A stretch of DNA of 21,730 bases, taken from contig DLKT01000018.1 of NCBI GenBank assembly GCA_002477825.1, forward strand, positions 1 to 21,730, in the 5' to 3' direction. Source of the DNA: Caryophanales bacterium UBA7581 (lineage in GTDB: Bacteria; Bacillota_I; Bacilli_A; RFN20; CAG-826). The stretch's first letter is position 1; the number at the start of each line of letters is the position of its first letter. A program made the translations under genes and the position numbers. The notes below the pieces were generated by a model. It ran no database searches and was not told the origin of the DNA. It saw only the letters and a list, made by a program, of their open reading frames with translations. Below, one piece after another: positions 1 to 7,869 of this stretch.

Positions 1-343
1 TGGTGAAATGGAAGTTTGGGCCCTTGAAGCTTATGGTGCCGCTCACATCTTACAAGAAATCTTAACCATTAAATCCGATGACCGTGTGGGCCGTAAGAAA
101 ACTTACGAAGCCATTATTAAACAACGTGAAATTCCAAAGTCCGGAATTCCAGAAGCTTTCTTAGTTTTACAAAAAGAATTGCAAGGTCTTGCAATTAACG
201 TCAAACTCTTAGATCAAGAAGGTCAAGAAATTGATGTTTCTGCTATCTCTAAGCAAAATGAAGCTGAAGAAAGAAAAATTTCGAAAGATCTCCGTGATAT
301 AACAAGTGAAATTGTTATCGAAGATGAAAACGAAAGAGAATAG
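1..343 (+). CDS. rpoB: DNA-directed RNA polymerase beta subunit, C-terminal end (5' truncated)
   Basis: The frame is open from the window edge (in-frame codons begin at base 2) to a TAG at 341-343, giving about the last 113 residues of RpoB, the subunit forming one side of the RNA polymerase active-site cleft. The family signature is clear: GEMEVWALEAYGAA, then LTIKSDDRVGR, then IPESF-type wording (IPEAFLVLQKELQGLA), which is the conserved beta C-terminal segment that packs against beta prime. A short acidic tail rich in Glu and Asp follows. The ATG at position 8 is an internal Met, not a start. Only 14 bases separate the stop from rpoC, and the rpoC Shine-Dalgarno overlaps the stop codon, so the usual rpoBC operon with coupled translation is evident. 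Confidence 0.97.
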   Translation, partial: GEMEVWALEAYGAAHILQEILTIKSDDRVGRKKTYEAIIKQREIPKSGIPEAFLVLQKELQGLAINVKLLDQEGQEIDVSAISKQNEAEERKISKDLRDITSEIVIEDENERE

Positions 344-350
344 GAGGAGG
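342..350 (+). promoter_or_regulatory. Strong Shine-Dalgarno of rpoC overlapping the rpoB stop
   Basis: AGGAGGAGG begins within the TAG stop of rpoB (341-343) and lies 7 bases before the rpoC ATG at 358. The arrangement suits translational coupling of the two large polymerase subunits. It fixes the rpoC start. Confidence 0.8.
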
Positions 351-357
351 TAAAGAT

Positions 358-3300
358 ATGTTTGATGTTAGACGTTTAGCCGCTATTCAAGTTGGTTTAG
401 CCTCTCCAGAACAAATTCGTGCATGGTCGCATGGTGAAGTGAAAAAGCCTGAAACCATTAACTACCGTTCACAAAAACCAGAAATGGGCGGTCTCTGCTG
501 TGAAAAAATCTTTGGACCAGCAAAAGACTACGAATGCCATTGTGGTAAATATAAGAAAATTCGTTTCCAAGGTATCACATGTGAAAAATGTGGTGTTGAG
601 GTTATTTCTAAAGAAGTACGTCGTGAGAGAATGGGACATATTGAACTTGCCTCTCCATGTACTCACATTTGGTATCTAAAAGGTATTCCTTCTAGAATGG
701 GATTAATTTTAGATGTTTCACCTAAACAATTAGAAGAAGTTGTATATTTTGCTGCTCACATTTGTTTAAATCCAGGAACTTCTACGATATTAAAATATCG
801 TGGATTCCTTGATGAAAAACAAGCGCGTCAAGACTTCATTGCTGCCATCAAAGAATTCCAACCACAATTGGATCCAGATTCTTATGATTACGTTCGCTCT
901 GAAGAATACATTGCGAAAATGGAAAAGCAAAATGAAACTTTTGACTTCTCTACGATTTCTGCCTTTATTTCCAAATATACAGGTGCTGAATTTGGTGAAG
1001 GTGCTGAAGCTATCAAAAGACTTTTAAAAGAAGTTGATTTAGATGCAGAACTCGCCTCAATTCAAGCTGAATTAAAAGAAACACAAGGTCAAAAGAATCA
1101 AAAGAGAATTAAATTAATTAAACGATTAGAAGCCGTTGAAGCCTTCCGTACTAGCGATAATAAGCCAGAATGGATGGTATTAGATGTTATTCCGGTCATT
1201 CCACCAGATTTACGTCCAATGCTTCCTCTTGATGGTGGTCGTTTTGCTACCGCTGACTTAAACGATTTATATCGTCGTGTCATTACTCGTAATACACGTT
1301 TAAAGAAATTAATTGATATGAATGCGCCTTCCGTCATCTTGATGAACGAAAAACGTATGCTTCAAGAAGCGGTTGATGCATTAATTGATAACGGCCGTCG
1401 TAATAAACCTGTTTCTGGTGCCGGAGGTAGACCATTAAAATCTCTATCCAGTGCCTTAAAAGGTAAACAAGGTCGTTTCCGTCAAAACTTATTAGGTAAA
1501 CGTGTCGACTATTCTGGTCGTTCCGTTATTGCTGTTGGACCAAGCTTAAAGATGTATCAATGTGGATTACCACGCGAAATGGCTATCCAATTATTGAGAC
1601 CATACATTGCCTCTATTTTAATTAAGACAGGCAAAGCAACCGCCCATAAACAAGCCGATAAGATTATTGATCGTTATGATGAATGCGTCTTCGATATCGT
1701 CGAAGAAATTATTGGAAAGCACCCAGTTTTATTAAACCGTGCACCTACCTTACATAGATTAGGTATTCAAGCTTTCCAACCAATCTTAGTTGATGGACGT
1801 GCAATCCGTCTTCACCCATTAGTTTGTACAGGATTTAACGCTGACTTCGATGGTGACCAGATGGCTGTTCACGTTCCATTATCCAAAGCGGCTCAAGAAG
1901 AAGCCCTTGACTTGATGTTAGCGTCCAATAACATCTTAGGACCAAAAGATGGTAAACCAATCGTTACGCCATCTCAAGACATGGTCTTAGGAAACTATTA
2001 CTTAACGCTAGAATCAACGAAAGAAGACTTCTTAAAGAAAGCCAAAGCCTGCCATGAACGCGGTGATGAAGATGAAGCAGAACGTTATGAACTTTATGCT
2101 GAAAGCGAAGGCAAAGTCTTCCGTAATAAAGATGAAGTCTTATTAGCGTACCAAACCAAACAAATTCACTTACATAACCGTATTGCCATTCCAGGACATA
2201 CATTACATAAGACTGGCTTTAGTGAAGAAATGAACAATATGTTCCTTATCACGACAGTCGGTAAAATTATATTTAATGAAATCTATCCAAGTGATTTCCC
2301 ATATTTAAACGATAATGGAAAAGCTAACTTAGAAGGAGATCAAATTTCGTTCTTTGTAAAGAAAGGTACGAATATTAAAGAATACATTGAAGTACAAAAA
2401 CCAAGAGAACCATTTGGTAAGAAACACTTAGGTGCAATTATTAATGAAATCTTCCGTCGTTATGGAACCTCTAAGACCAGTGTTGTTCTTGATAAAATGA
2501 AAGATCAAGGATTTAAGTATTCTACTGTTGCTGGTATTACGGTTTCCATCGCTGACATCAACGTCCTTGAAGGCAAAGATGAATTAATTGCCGAAGGTGA
2601 TGCAAAAGTAGCGAAAGTTCAACACTTATACGAAAAAGGTTTACTCACAGACAAGGAACGTTATCAACAAGTCGTTGCTATCTGGGGTGACCGTGACACG
2701 GGTGTTTTAACCAAAGTATCAAAACTCTTAAAGAAGAGAATGGATGACGATGCTCGTAACCCAATCTTCATGATGAGTGCTTCTGGTGCTCGTGGTAACA
2801 CCTCGAACTTCTTACAGTTAATCGGTATGCGTGGCTTGATGTCCAAACCATCAGGTGAAGCTATCGAACTTCCAATTAAATCTTGTTTCCGTGAAGGTAT
2901 GACCGTTAGTGAATTCTTTATTGCTACGCACGGTGCCCGTAAGGGTGGTGCGGATACCGCATTAAAGACCGCTGACTCAGGTTATTTAACAAGACGTCTT
3001 GTTGATATTTCTCAAGATGTTATCGTTAGAGAAGACGATTGCCATACTGATCATGGATTTGTTGTATCCGAAATTCGTGATACAGCACAAGATACGGTTA
3101 TCGTACCATTAGAAGACCGTTTATCTGGTCGTTATTCCTTACGTGATATCGTTGATCCAAATAGTGGAGAAGTCCTTGTTCCAGCTAATACATTAATCAG
3201 TGATGATGACGCAAAGAGAATTGTCAAAGCGGGTATTACCCACGTTGAAATTCGTTCGTTATTCGGTTGTGAGACCAAAGATGGTGTCTGTAAACACTGC

Positions 3301-4215
3301 TATGGTCGTAACTTAGCAACGGGTAAAGAAGTTGTCATTGGTGAAGCTGTTGGTATTATGGCTGCTCAATCCATTGGTGAACCTGGTACTCAGTTAACCA
3401 TGAGAACCTTCCACACCGGTGGTGTTGCTGGTGGCGATATTACAATGGGTCTTCCACGTGTTCAAGAGTTATTTGAAGCTAGAAATCCTAAAGGTGAAGC
3501 CCTTATTTCTGAAATTGAAGGTAATGTTAAAGATATTGAAGAAAAGGTCAGCGGAATCTATACGATTACTGTGGAAAATGATTTAGAAGAAAAAACTTAC
3601 ACGACGAATTTTGGCGCACGTTTACGTGTGAAAAAAGGCGACCATGTGAAAAATGGTGATAAATTAACCGAAGGTACAATTTCACCTAAGAAATTACTTG
3701 ATGTCGCTGATGTTACAGCCGTTGAGAATTATATTTTGAAAGAAGTACAAAAGGTTTATCGTTCCCAAGGTATTTCTATTTCTGATAAGCATATTGAAGT
3801 TATTGTTCGTCAAATGCTTCGTAAAATGGTGGTTGTTGAAGGTGGCGACACCGCAATGCTCCCAGGAACTCGTGTTGACGTTGTAGAATTTACAAAGCAA
3901 AACGAAGAGGCATTAGTGAATGGTAAACGTCCAGCAGTTGCTAGACCATTAGTCTTAGGTATTACTAAGGCGGCCTTAGAGACTGAATCCTTCTTATCTG
4001 CTGCTTCCTTCCAAGAAACCACAAGAATCTTAACCGACGCAGCAATTCGTGGAAAAGTGGATCACTTACACGGCTTAAAAGAAAATGTTATTACTGGTCG
4101 ACTCATTCCAGCTGGTACCGGTTTACGTTCGGATGAAGAAGAAAATGAAATTCTTGCTAACTTCGATGTCACCGAAACAATGGAAAAAGTTGAAAAGCAA
4201 TACGATCAAAAGTAA
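358..4215 (+). CDS. rpoC: DNA-directed RNA polymerase beta prime subunit
   Basis: Encodes RpoC, 1285 residues, the catalytic Mg-binding subunit of RNA polymerase. The N-terminal zinc site is present as C60, C62, C75 and C78 (CHC and CEKC). The catalytic NADFDGD motif falls at residues 494-500, supplying the three Asp ligands. The second zinc site is C895, C971, C978 and C981. Trigger-loop and bridge-helix regions are recognisable (ADSGYLTRRLVD, then AAQSIGEPGTQLTMRTFHTGG). The length is close to that of Bacillus RpoC (about 1200), so the large lineage-specific insertions of E. coli beta prime are lacking. The C-terminus is a short acidic and lysine-rich tail. The start has an excellent Shine-Dalgarno, and the gene is followed directly by a hairpin terminator. 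No frameshift or missing key residue was seen. Confidence 0.98.
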   Translation: MFDVRRLAAIQVGLASPEQIRAWSHGEVKKPETINYRSQKPEMGGLCCEKIFGPAKDYECHCGKYKKIRFQGITCEKCGVEVISKEVRRERMGHIELASPCTHIWYLKGIPSRMGLILDVSPKQLEEVVYFAAHICLNPGTSTILKYRGFLDEKQARQDFIAAIKEFQPQLDPDSYDYVRSEEYIAKMEKQNETFDFSTISAFISKYTGAEFGEGAEAIKRLLKEVDLDAELASIQAELKETQGQKNQKRIKLIKRLEAVEAFRTSDNKPEWMVLDVIPVIPPDLRPMLPLDGGRFATADLNDLYRRVITRNTRLKKLIDMNAPSVILMNEKRMLQEAVDALIDNGRRNKPVSGAGGRPLKSLSSALKGKQGRFRQNLLGKRVDYSGRSVIAVGPSLKMYQCGLPREMAIQLLRPYIASILIKTGKATAHKQADKIIDRYDECVFDIVEEIIGKHPVLLNRAPTLHRLGIQAFQPILVDGRAIRLHPLVCTGFNADFDGDQMAVHVPLSKAAQEEALDLMLASNNILGPKDGKPIVTPSQDMVLGNYYLTLESTKEDFLKKAKACHERGDEDEAERYELYAESEGKVFRNKDEVLLAYQTKQIHLHNRIAIPGHTLHKTGFSEEMNNMFLITTVGKIIFNEIYPSDFPYLNDNGKANLEGDQISFFVKKGTNIKEYIEVQKPREPFGKKHLGAIINEIFRRYGTSKTSVVLDKMKDQGFKYSTVAGITVSIADINVLEGKDELIAEGDAKVAKVQHLYEKGLLTDKERYQQVVAIWGDRDTGVLTKVSKLLKKRMDDDARNPIFMMSASGARGNTSNFLQLIGMRGLMSKPSGEAIELPIKSCFREGMTVSEFFIATHGARKGGADTALKTADSGYLTRRLVDISQDVIVREDDCHTDHGFVVSEIRDTAQDTVIVPLEDRLSGRYSLRDIVDPNSGEVLVPANTLISDDDAKRIVKAGITHVEIRSLFGCETKDGVCKHCYGRNLATGKEVVIGEAVGIMAAQSIGEPGTQLTMRTFHTGGVAGGDITMGLPRVQELFEARNPKGEALISEIEGNVKDIEEKVSGIYTITVENDLEEKTYTTNFGARLRVKKGDHVKNGDKLTEGTISPKKLLDVADVTAVENYILKEVQKVYRSQGISISDKHIEVIVRQMLRKMVVVEGGDTAMLPGTRVDVVEFTKQNEEALVNGKRPAVARPLVLGITKAALETESFLSAASFQETTRILTDAAIRGKVDHLHGLKENVITGRLIPAGTGLRSDEEENEILANFDVTETMEKVEKQYDQK

Positions 4216-4223
4216 AAAAATTG

Positions 4224-4249
4224 AAGGGAGCCTCAAAAACTCCCTTTTT
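4224..4249 (+). terminator. Intrinsic terminator of the rpoBC operon
   Basis: The stem AAGGGAG (4224-4230) pairs with CTCCCTT (4240-4246) around a 9-base loop, ending in a run of five T. It begins 8 bases after the rpoC stop. The stem is short but GC-rich for this AT-rich region. Confidence 0.8.
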
Positions 4250-4285
4250 ACTTCTAAAAACGCAAAATTCTGCTTTAAATAAATG

Positions 4286-4314
4286 TGGAATTTTTATCAA
4301 GTAAATGATATAAT
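4286..4314 (+). promoter_or_regulatory. Probable extended -10 promoter for the first metalloprotease
   Basis: A consensus TATAAT at 4309-4314 is preceded by TGA at 4306-4308, an extended -10 element. The -35 position (TGGAAT, 4286-4291, 17-base spacer) is a weak match to TTGACA. The predicted leader is about 60 bases and contains a 7-bp inverted repeat, TATCATT (4317-4323) and AATGATA (4341-4347), which may form a 5' hairpin or an operator. Confidence 0.55.
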
Positions 4315-4380
4315 ACTATCATTATTCATATCTCTTGAAGAATGATAATAAATTATGTTTTAAAAAGGAGGTTTATATTT

Positions 4381-6021
4381 ATGAAAAAGAGTTTCAATTT
4401 ACTTTTTTCCGCAACCGCATTATTAACGGTTTTATTAACAAGTTGTGGTACAACACCAACTCCAACTACGTCAGTGACACCAACAACTTCATCTTCTTCA
4501 GCCTCAGGTTATCCTGAAGGTTATGTAAAAGATAGTGGTGTTGGTCAATCTAACTACAGAGTAACGCATTCTACTGAATATAGTGTTTCTTTAGCTGATG
4601 AACTCGTTGGTGAAGGAACTCCATGTTTAGCATCCAAAGGCGAACAAAATCTTTTAGTTATTCCTGTTGAATTTAGCGATTTCCCAGCAGAGTCATTAGT
4701 ACCTTCTGTGACAGATGCAACAGAAGCTAAAGCACAAGCAAAACAATTTATTCAAGATGCTTTCTTTGGCGCTACCGAAGATACCGGTTGGGAATCTTTA
4801 AAGAGCTATTACTACAAATCTAGCTATGGTCAATTAACCTTGAATGGTTTTGTAACCGATTGGTTTATGTTAGACAAATCAGTTAACGAATTATTAGAAT
4901 ATTGGAAAACTGTACCTGTCAGTGCTGGTGGTAACGGTGGATATAATAGTACTTGGTATATTTTAAGAGAAGCCGTAAAATGGTATAAGAGTGTTTCTAA
5001 GGAAAATAACTGGCCAGACATTAAAGAATTTGATAAGAACCATGATGGTATGATCGATGGTGTATGGCTTGTTAACTCTGCGGGTATTAAAGCCTACAGC
5101 AGTGATGACTTCTGGGCATTTACTTATTGGGATATCAATAACCCTGATGCTTCTAGTGGTTATGATGTAGAAAATCCTATGGCCGTTCCTTATTGTTCTG
5201 CTTCCTATAAGTTCTTAGAAAATGGTGGATATAATGGAAAACCAGATAGCCATACGATGATTCACGAAACTGGTCACTTAATGGGTATTGAAGACTATTA
5301 CACCTATGATAAAGGTGGATGGGGCCCTGCTGGCGGTGGCGATATGATGGACCAAAACGTTGGTGATCATGACGCTTTCACAAAAACGCTTTATGGTTGG
5401 ACCAATCCATATTATGTTACGGGTGATGCAGAAATTACGATTAAGCCGTTCCAAGAAAATGGCGATTGTATTATCGTAAAGAATGGTTGGAACGGACATG
5501 CTTTTGATGAATATTTAATCATCGAATTCTATACACCAACTGGACTTAACGAAAAAGATGCTTCAGAAATTTATAAAGGTGAAGGTTATCCACAACTTCC
5601 ATCGAAAAATGGTTTAAAGATTTATCATATCGATGCACGTTTGGGCATGTTTGATGAAGGCAAAATAAATCAAGGTCAAACGACACAACAAGCTTTCGTC
5701 GCTTATACGGATGAAATGAAAACCGAATACAATGGTAAAAGTGTAAGGACCTATATGGCTCACTCCAATACTCGTTCTAGAAGTGCTGAACCAAATAACT
5801 CTTTAATTCACTTATTAGAATCTACAGGACGTAACTCCTTTAAGACAAATGATAATAAAATTAACAACACTACCTTATTTAAAGAAGGAGCAGTCTTAGG
5901 AGCAAATGGCAAGTTTACAAACTTTAAATTCAATGATGGAACTTATTTAGACTATGTTATTGAAGTCAAGTCAGTTACGGATGAATCTGCCACGATTGTA
6001 TTTAATGCAAAAAGAGCTTAA
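4381..6021 (+). CDS. Lipoprotein zinc metalloprotease, M6 (immune inhibitor A-like) family
   Basis: 546 residues. The ATG at 4381 is chosen because AAGGAGG (4365-4371) lies 9 bases upstream and a signal peptide begins there; the in-frame ATG at 4342 has no ribosome site. Residues 1-21 form a type II signal peptide with lipobox LTS-C22, so the mature protein should be lipid-anchored outside the membrane. A Thr/Ser/Pro-rich stalk covers about residues 23-50. The zinc motif HETGH is at 295-299, followed by LMGIEDYY. A Ca-binding-like loop DKNHDGMID is at 218-226, and a Met-turn-like MMDQNVGDHDAF follows near 322-333. The later IYHIDAR resembles the IWHID stretch seen in M6 peptidases. These features support an active secreted protease that degrades extracellular proteins; the substrate is unknown. 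The next gene is its paralog. Family assignment is from remembered motifs and not from a search. Confidence 0.85.
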   Translation: MKKSFNLLFSATALLTVLLTSCGTTPTPTTSVTPTTSSSSASGYPEGYVKDSGVGQSNYRVTHSTEYSVSLADELVGEGTPCLASKGEQNLLVIPVEFSDFPAESLVPSVTDATEAKAQAKQFIQDAFFGATEDTGWESLKSYYYKSSYGQLTLNGFVTDWFMLDKSVNELLEYWKTVPVSAGGNGGYNSTWYILREAVKWYKSVSKENNWPDIKEFDKNHDGMIDGVWLVNSAGIKAYSSDDFWAFTYWDINNPDASSGYDVENPMAVPYCSASYKFLENGGYNGKPDSHTMIHETGHLMGIEDYYTYDKGGWGPAGGGDMMDQNVGDHDAFTKTLYGWTNPYYVTGDAEITIKPFQENGDCIIVKNGWNGHAFDEYLIIEFYTPTGLNEKDASEIYKGEGYPQLPSKNGLKIYHIDARLGMFDEGKINQGQTTQQAFVAYTDEMKTEYNGKSVRTYMAHSNTRSRSAEPNNSLIHLLESTGRNSFKTNDNKINNTTLFKEGAVLGANGKFTNFKFNDGTYLDYVIEVKSVTDESATIVFNAKRA

Positions 6022-6032
6022 TAAAAAGATAT

Positions 6033-6065
6033 AAAGGAGATGAAGTTTCATTTCCTTTTTTCTTT
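6033..6065 (+). terminator. Intrinsic terminator after the first metalloprotease
   Basis: AAAGGAGATGA (6033-6043) pairs with TCATTTCCTTT (6048-6058), with one G-T wobble and a 4-base loop, and runs into TTTCTTT. It begins 11 bases after the stop codon, so the two protease paralogs are likely transcribed separately. Confidence 0.82.
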
Positions 6066-6128
6066 ATGTTTATTTTATAGAAATAAAGAATTATGACGAC
6101 GGAAGTTATTTATATTTCGCTTTTTTTT

Positions 6129-6137
6129 TGTTATGAT
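6129..6137 (+). promoter_or_regulatory. Probable extended -10 promoter for the second metalloprotease
   Basis: TGTTATGAT (6129-6137) matches the extended -10 form TGnTATAAT at all but one position and follows a run of nine T. No convincing -35 was seen. A start about 7 bases downstream would place the 5' end at the Shine-Dalgarno itself (AAGGAGG, 6143-6149), giving a leader of only about 14 bases. Confidence 0.4.
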
Positions 6138-6157
6138 AATAAAAGGAGGTTTTAAAA

Positions 6158-7663
6158 ATGAAAAAGAAATTGCTTGTTTCTATGGTTTTTTTTAGCCTCT
6201 TAATTACTACGTCTTGTGCAGTTAAAATTACTAATTATCAACCGATAAAAGAAGAAAATACACATATTGAAGACAAAACTGAAGAGTATTACAGAAAATC
6301 ATCTTTTTTAAAAAAATATGAAGAAATTACTCTAAAAAATCATACTTATCTTTCATCGAAAGGTGAACAAAAGATTTTAGTTATTCCTGTGGAGTTTAGC
6401 GATTATCCTGCTTCGAATTTAAAAGGAGGAGAGGAAGGATCTTTAACCTATATTCATAATGCTTTTTTTGGACAATCGTCATCTACTGATTTTGAGTCGG
6501 TTGCTTCTTATTATAATCTTTCTAGTTATGGACAACTAAGACTTCAAGGTAAAGTAACTCCTTGGTTTACTTATCCAGAGTCTTTTCAAGAGTTTAATGA
6601 AAATTCTAAGGAAAATGTCAAAAGCCGTAATATTCTAGAAGCAGCGGTTGAATGGTATAGAAGTACATTTGATGATCTTGCTACCTTTGATCAAAATAAG
6701 GATGGTTATATTGATGCAGTTTATTTAATTCCTAGCGTTCCGTTTGATATTGAAAAAAAGGATAACACTTTATTTTGGGCACATACCTATGAATCTACTA
6801 GTACAAACCACTACTCGACGAAACCTTATGGGAGAATGTATTCTTGGGTGAATTATAATTTTCTTTTTCAAAATAAAGGACGTTTACCAGATACGCATGT
6901 TTTAATTCATGAAGCGGGACATCTATTAGGTTTAAAAGATTATTATTCAGAAGATGAAGATGAACAATATTTTGCAACGGCTAAATTTGATATGATGGAT
7001 ATGAATATAGGAGATCATAATGCTTTTAGTAAAATGCTATTAGATTGGACAACACCTTATGTAATTCAAAAGCCTACGACTTTTAAATTACATTCATTTA
7101 TCAAAACAGGGGAATGTATTATTTTAACCTCTTCATGGAATCAAACTCCAATGGATGAATATTTGCTTTTAGAATTTTATACACCTACGGGTATCAATAA
7201 AAAAGACGTTTCTGGATGGGTTTATTCTAACCTATCATCTTATGGTGTTAAGGTATATCATATAGATGCTCGATTAGGTTATATTACCAATTTTGGAAAT
7301 AGAACAGAAGCATATGTAGAAGATGTCGAAGATACAAGCATTTTAAAACAACCACTCAATACTTATCATATTGATGTAGCGCACAATAACACGACTTCTA
7401 AAACGAAAAAATCAACAAAAGAAAATTATCCAAAAGAACCTTGTTATTTGATTGATTTTGTAAGACCTTCTTCTTTTGAAAAGGAAGGTACCGCTGCAGA
7501 CGAAAGTCTTCTTTTTAAAAAAGATGATAGCTTAGATGCTCGTCTTGCTTATCAAGAAAAGCCACTATTCTTTCATTCCAATCGAGAAATCAATCTATCT
7601 TTTTCAATTAAAAATATTACGCATGATTATGCGGAAATTGAATTCTATGGTGTAAATGCATAA
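6158..7663 (+). CDS. Second lipoprotein zinc metalloprotease, M6-like, tandem paralog
   Basis: 501 residues; the start is fixed by AAGGAGG 8 bases upstream. The signal peptide ends at a somewhat atypical lipobox, TTS-C20 (Thr rather than Leu at -3). The protein parallels its upstream neighbour throughout: SSKGEQKILVIPVEFSDYP near residue 70, DQNKDGYID at 178-186, zinc motif HEAGH at 251-255 followed by LLGLKDYY, then MMDMNIGDHNAFSK around 279-292, and VYHIDARLG later. It lacks the long Ser/Thr stalk of the first paralog and carries different loops and a divergent C-terminus. It is therefore an old duplication and not a recent copy. The role is presumed to be surface proteolysis with different specificity; substrate unknown. 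It has its own promoter, and a terminator separates it from the first paralog. Confidence 0.83.
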   Translation: MKKKLLVSMVFFSLLITTSCAVKITNYQPIKEENTHIEDKTEEYYRKSSFLKKYEEITLKNHTYLSSKGEQKILVIPVEFSDYPASNLKGGEEGSLTYIHNAFFGQSSSTDFESVASYYNLSSYGQLRLQGKVTPWFTYPESFQEFNENSKENVKSRNILEAAVEWYRSTFDDLATFDQNKDGYIDAVYLIPSVPFDIEKKDNTLFWAHTYESTSTNHYSTKPYGRMYSWVNYNFLFQNKGRLPDTHVLIHEAGHLLGLKDYYSEDEDEQYFATAKFDMMDMNIGDHNAFSKMLLDWTTPYVIQKPTTFKLHSFIKTGECIILTSSWNQTPMDEYLLLEFYTPTGINKKDVSGWVYSNLSSYGVKVYHIDARLGYITNFGNRTEAYVEDVEDTSILKQPLNTYHIDVAHNNTTSKTKKSTKENYPKEPCYLIDFVRPSSFEKEGTAADESLLFKKDDSLDARLAYQEKPLFFHSNREINLSFSIKNITHDYAEIEFYGVNA

Positions 7664-7687
7664 AAAGAATAAATTTATCTTCTAATT

Positions 7688-7776
7688 TAAAAGGATAGTT
7701 GTCCTACCTGGTTTTTATCTAGGTTTTTCAACAGCCCTTTATGTTTAGTGTGTTTATGTTTAGTGCTATCCTTTTA
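7688..7776. repeat. Structured intergenic element with 11-bp terminal inverted repeat and internal 13-base direct repeat
   Basis: TAAAAGGATAG (7688-7698) is perfectly complementary to CTATCCTTTTA (7766-7776). Between the arms are GTTG (7698-7701) facing CAAC (7729-7732), and inside that ACCTGG (7706-7711) facing CTAGGT (7719-7724, one G-T wobble). Immediately before the right arm TTTATGTTTAGTG occurs twice, at 7738-7750 and 7753-7765, 15 bases apart. The element is non-coding in all frames as far as can be seen. The inner hairpin plus following T run could simply be the terminator of the upstream protease. The outer stem and the direct repeats are not explained by that. A small structured RNA, a protein-binding site or a minimal mobile-element relic are alternatives. 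Confidence 0.6.
7706..7728 (+). terminator. Possible intrinsic terminator of the second metalloprotease
   Basis: ACCTGG pairs with CTAGGT around a 7-base loop and is followed by a run of five T (7724-7728). The stem is short, and this hairpin lies inside the larger inverted repeat 7688-7776, so a different role is possible. Confidence 0.4.
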
Positions 7777-7786
7777 TGTACTATTA

Positions 7787-7815
7787 TTGATTTCTTCGGT
7801 TATTTTTCTTATAAT
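7787..7815 (+). promoter_or_regulatory. Sigma-A-type promoter for the barnase-domain lipoprotein
   Basis: The -35 TTGATT (7787-7792) and consensus -10 TATAAT (7810-7815) are separated by 17 bases, the best-matching promoter in the window. The -10 sits at the centre of an imperfect inverted repeat of about 40 bases (TTCTT-GGTT from 7792, with ACC-AAGAA ending at 7830), which could serve as an operator. Predicted start near 7822, leader about 48 bases. Confidence 0.72.
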
Positions 7816-7869
7816 AAAAAAACCAAAGAAAAATGAATAATTTTTATATCGATTTAGAAGGTGATAGAA

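Noticed and set aside
4342..4380. Upstream in-frame ATG of the first protease as the start
   Set aside because: It has no ribosome site and would put 13 extra residues before a normal signal peptide; the ATG at 4381 has AAGGAGG.
7738..7765. Two copies of a 13-base repeat, considered as a CRISPR remnant
   Set aside because: Only two units with a 2-base gap; there is no spacer-sized interval and no cas gene.
7688..7776. Terminal inverted repeats considered as an insertion sequence or MITE
   Set aside because: No flanking target duplication was seen, no transposase lies nearby and no second copy occurs in the window; kept only as an unexplained structured element.
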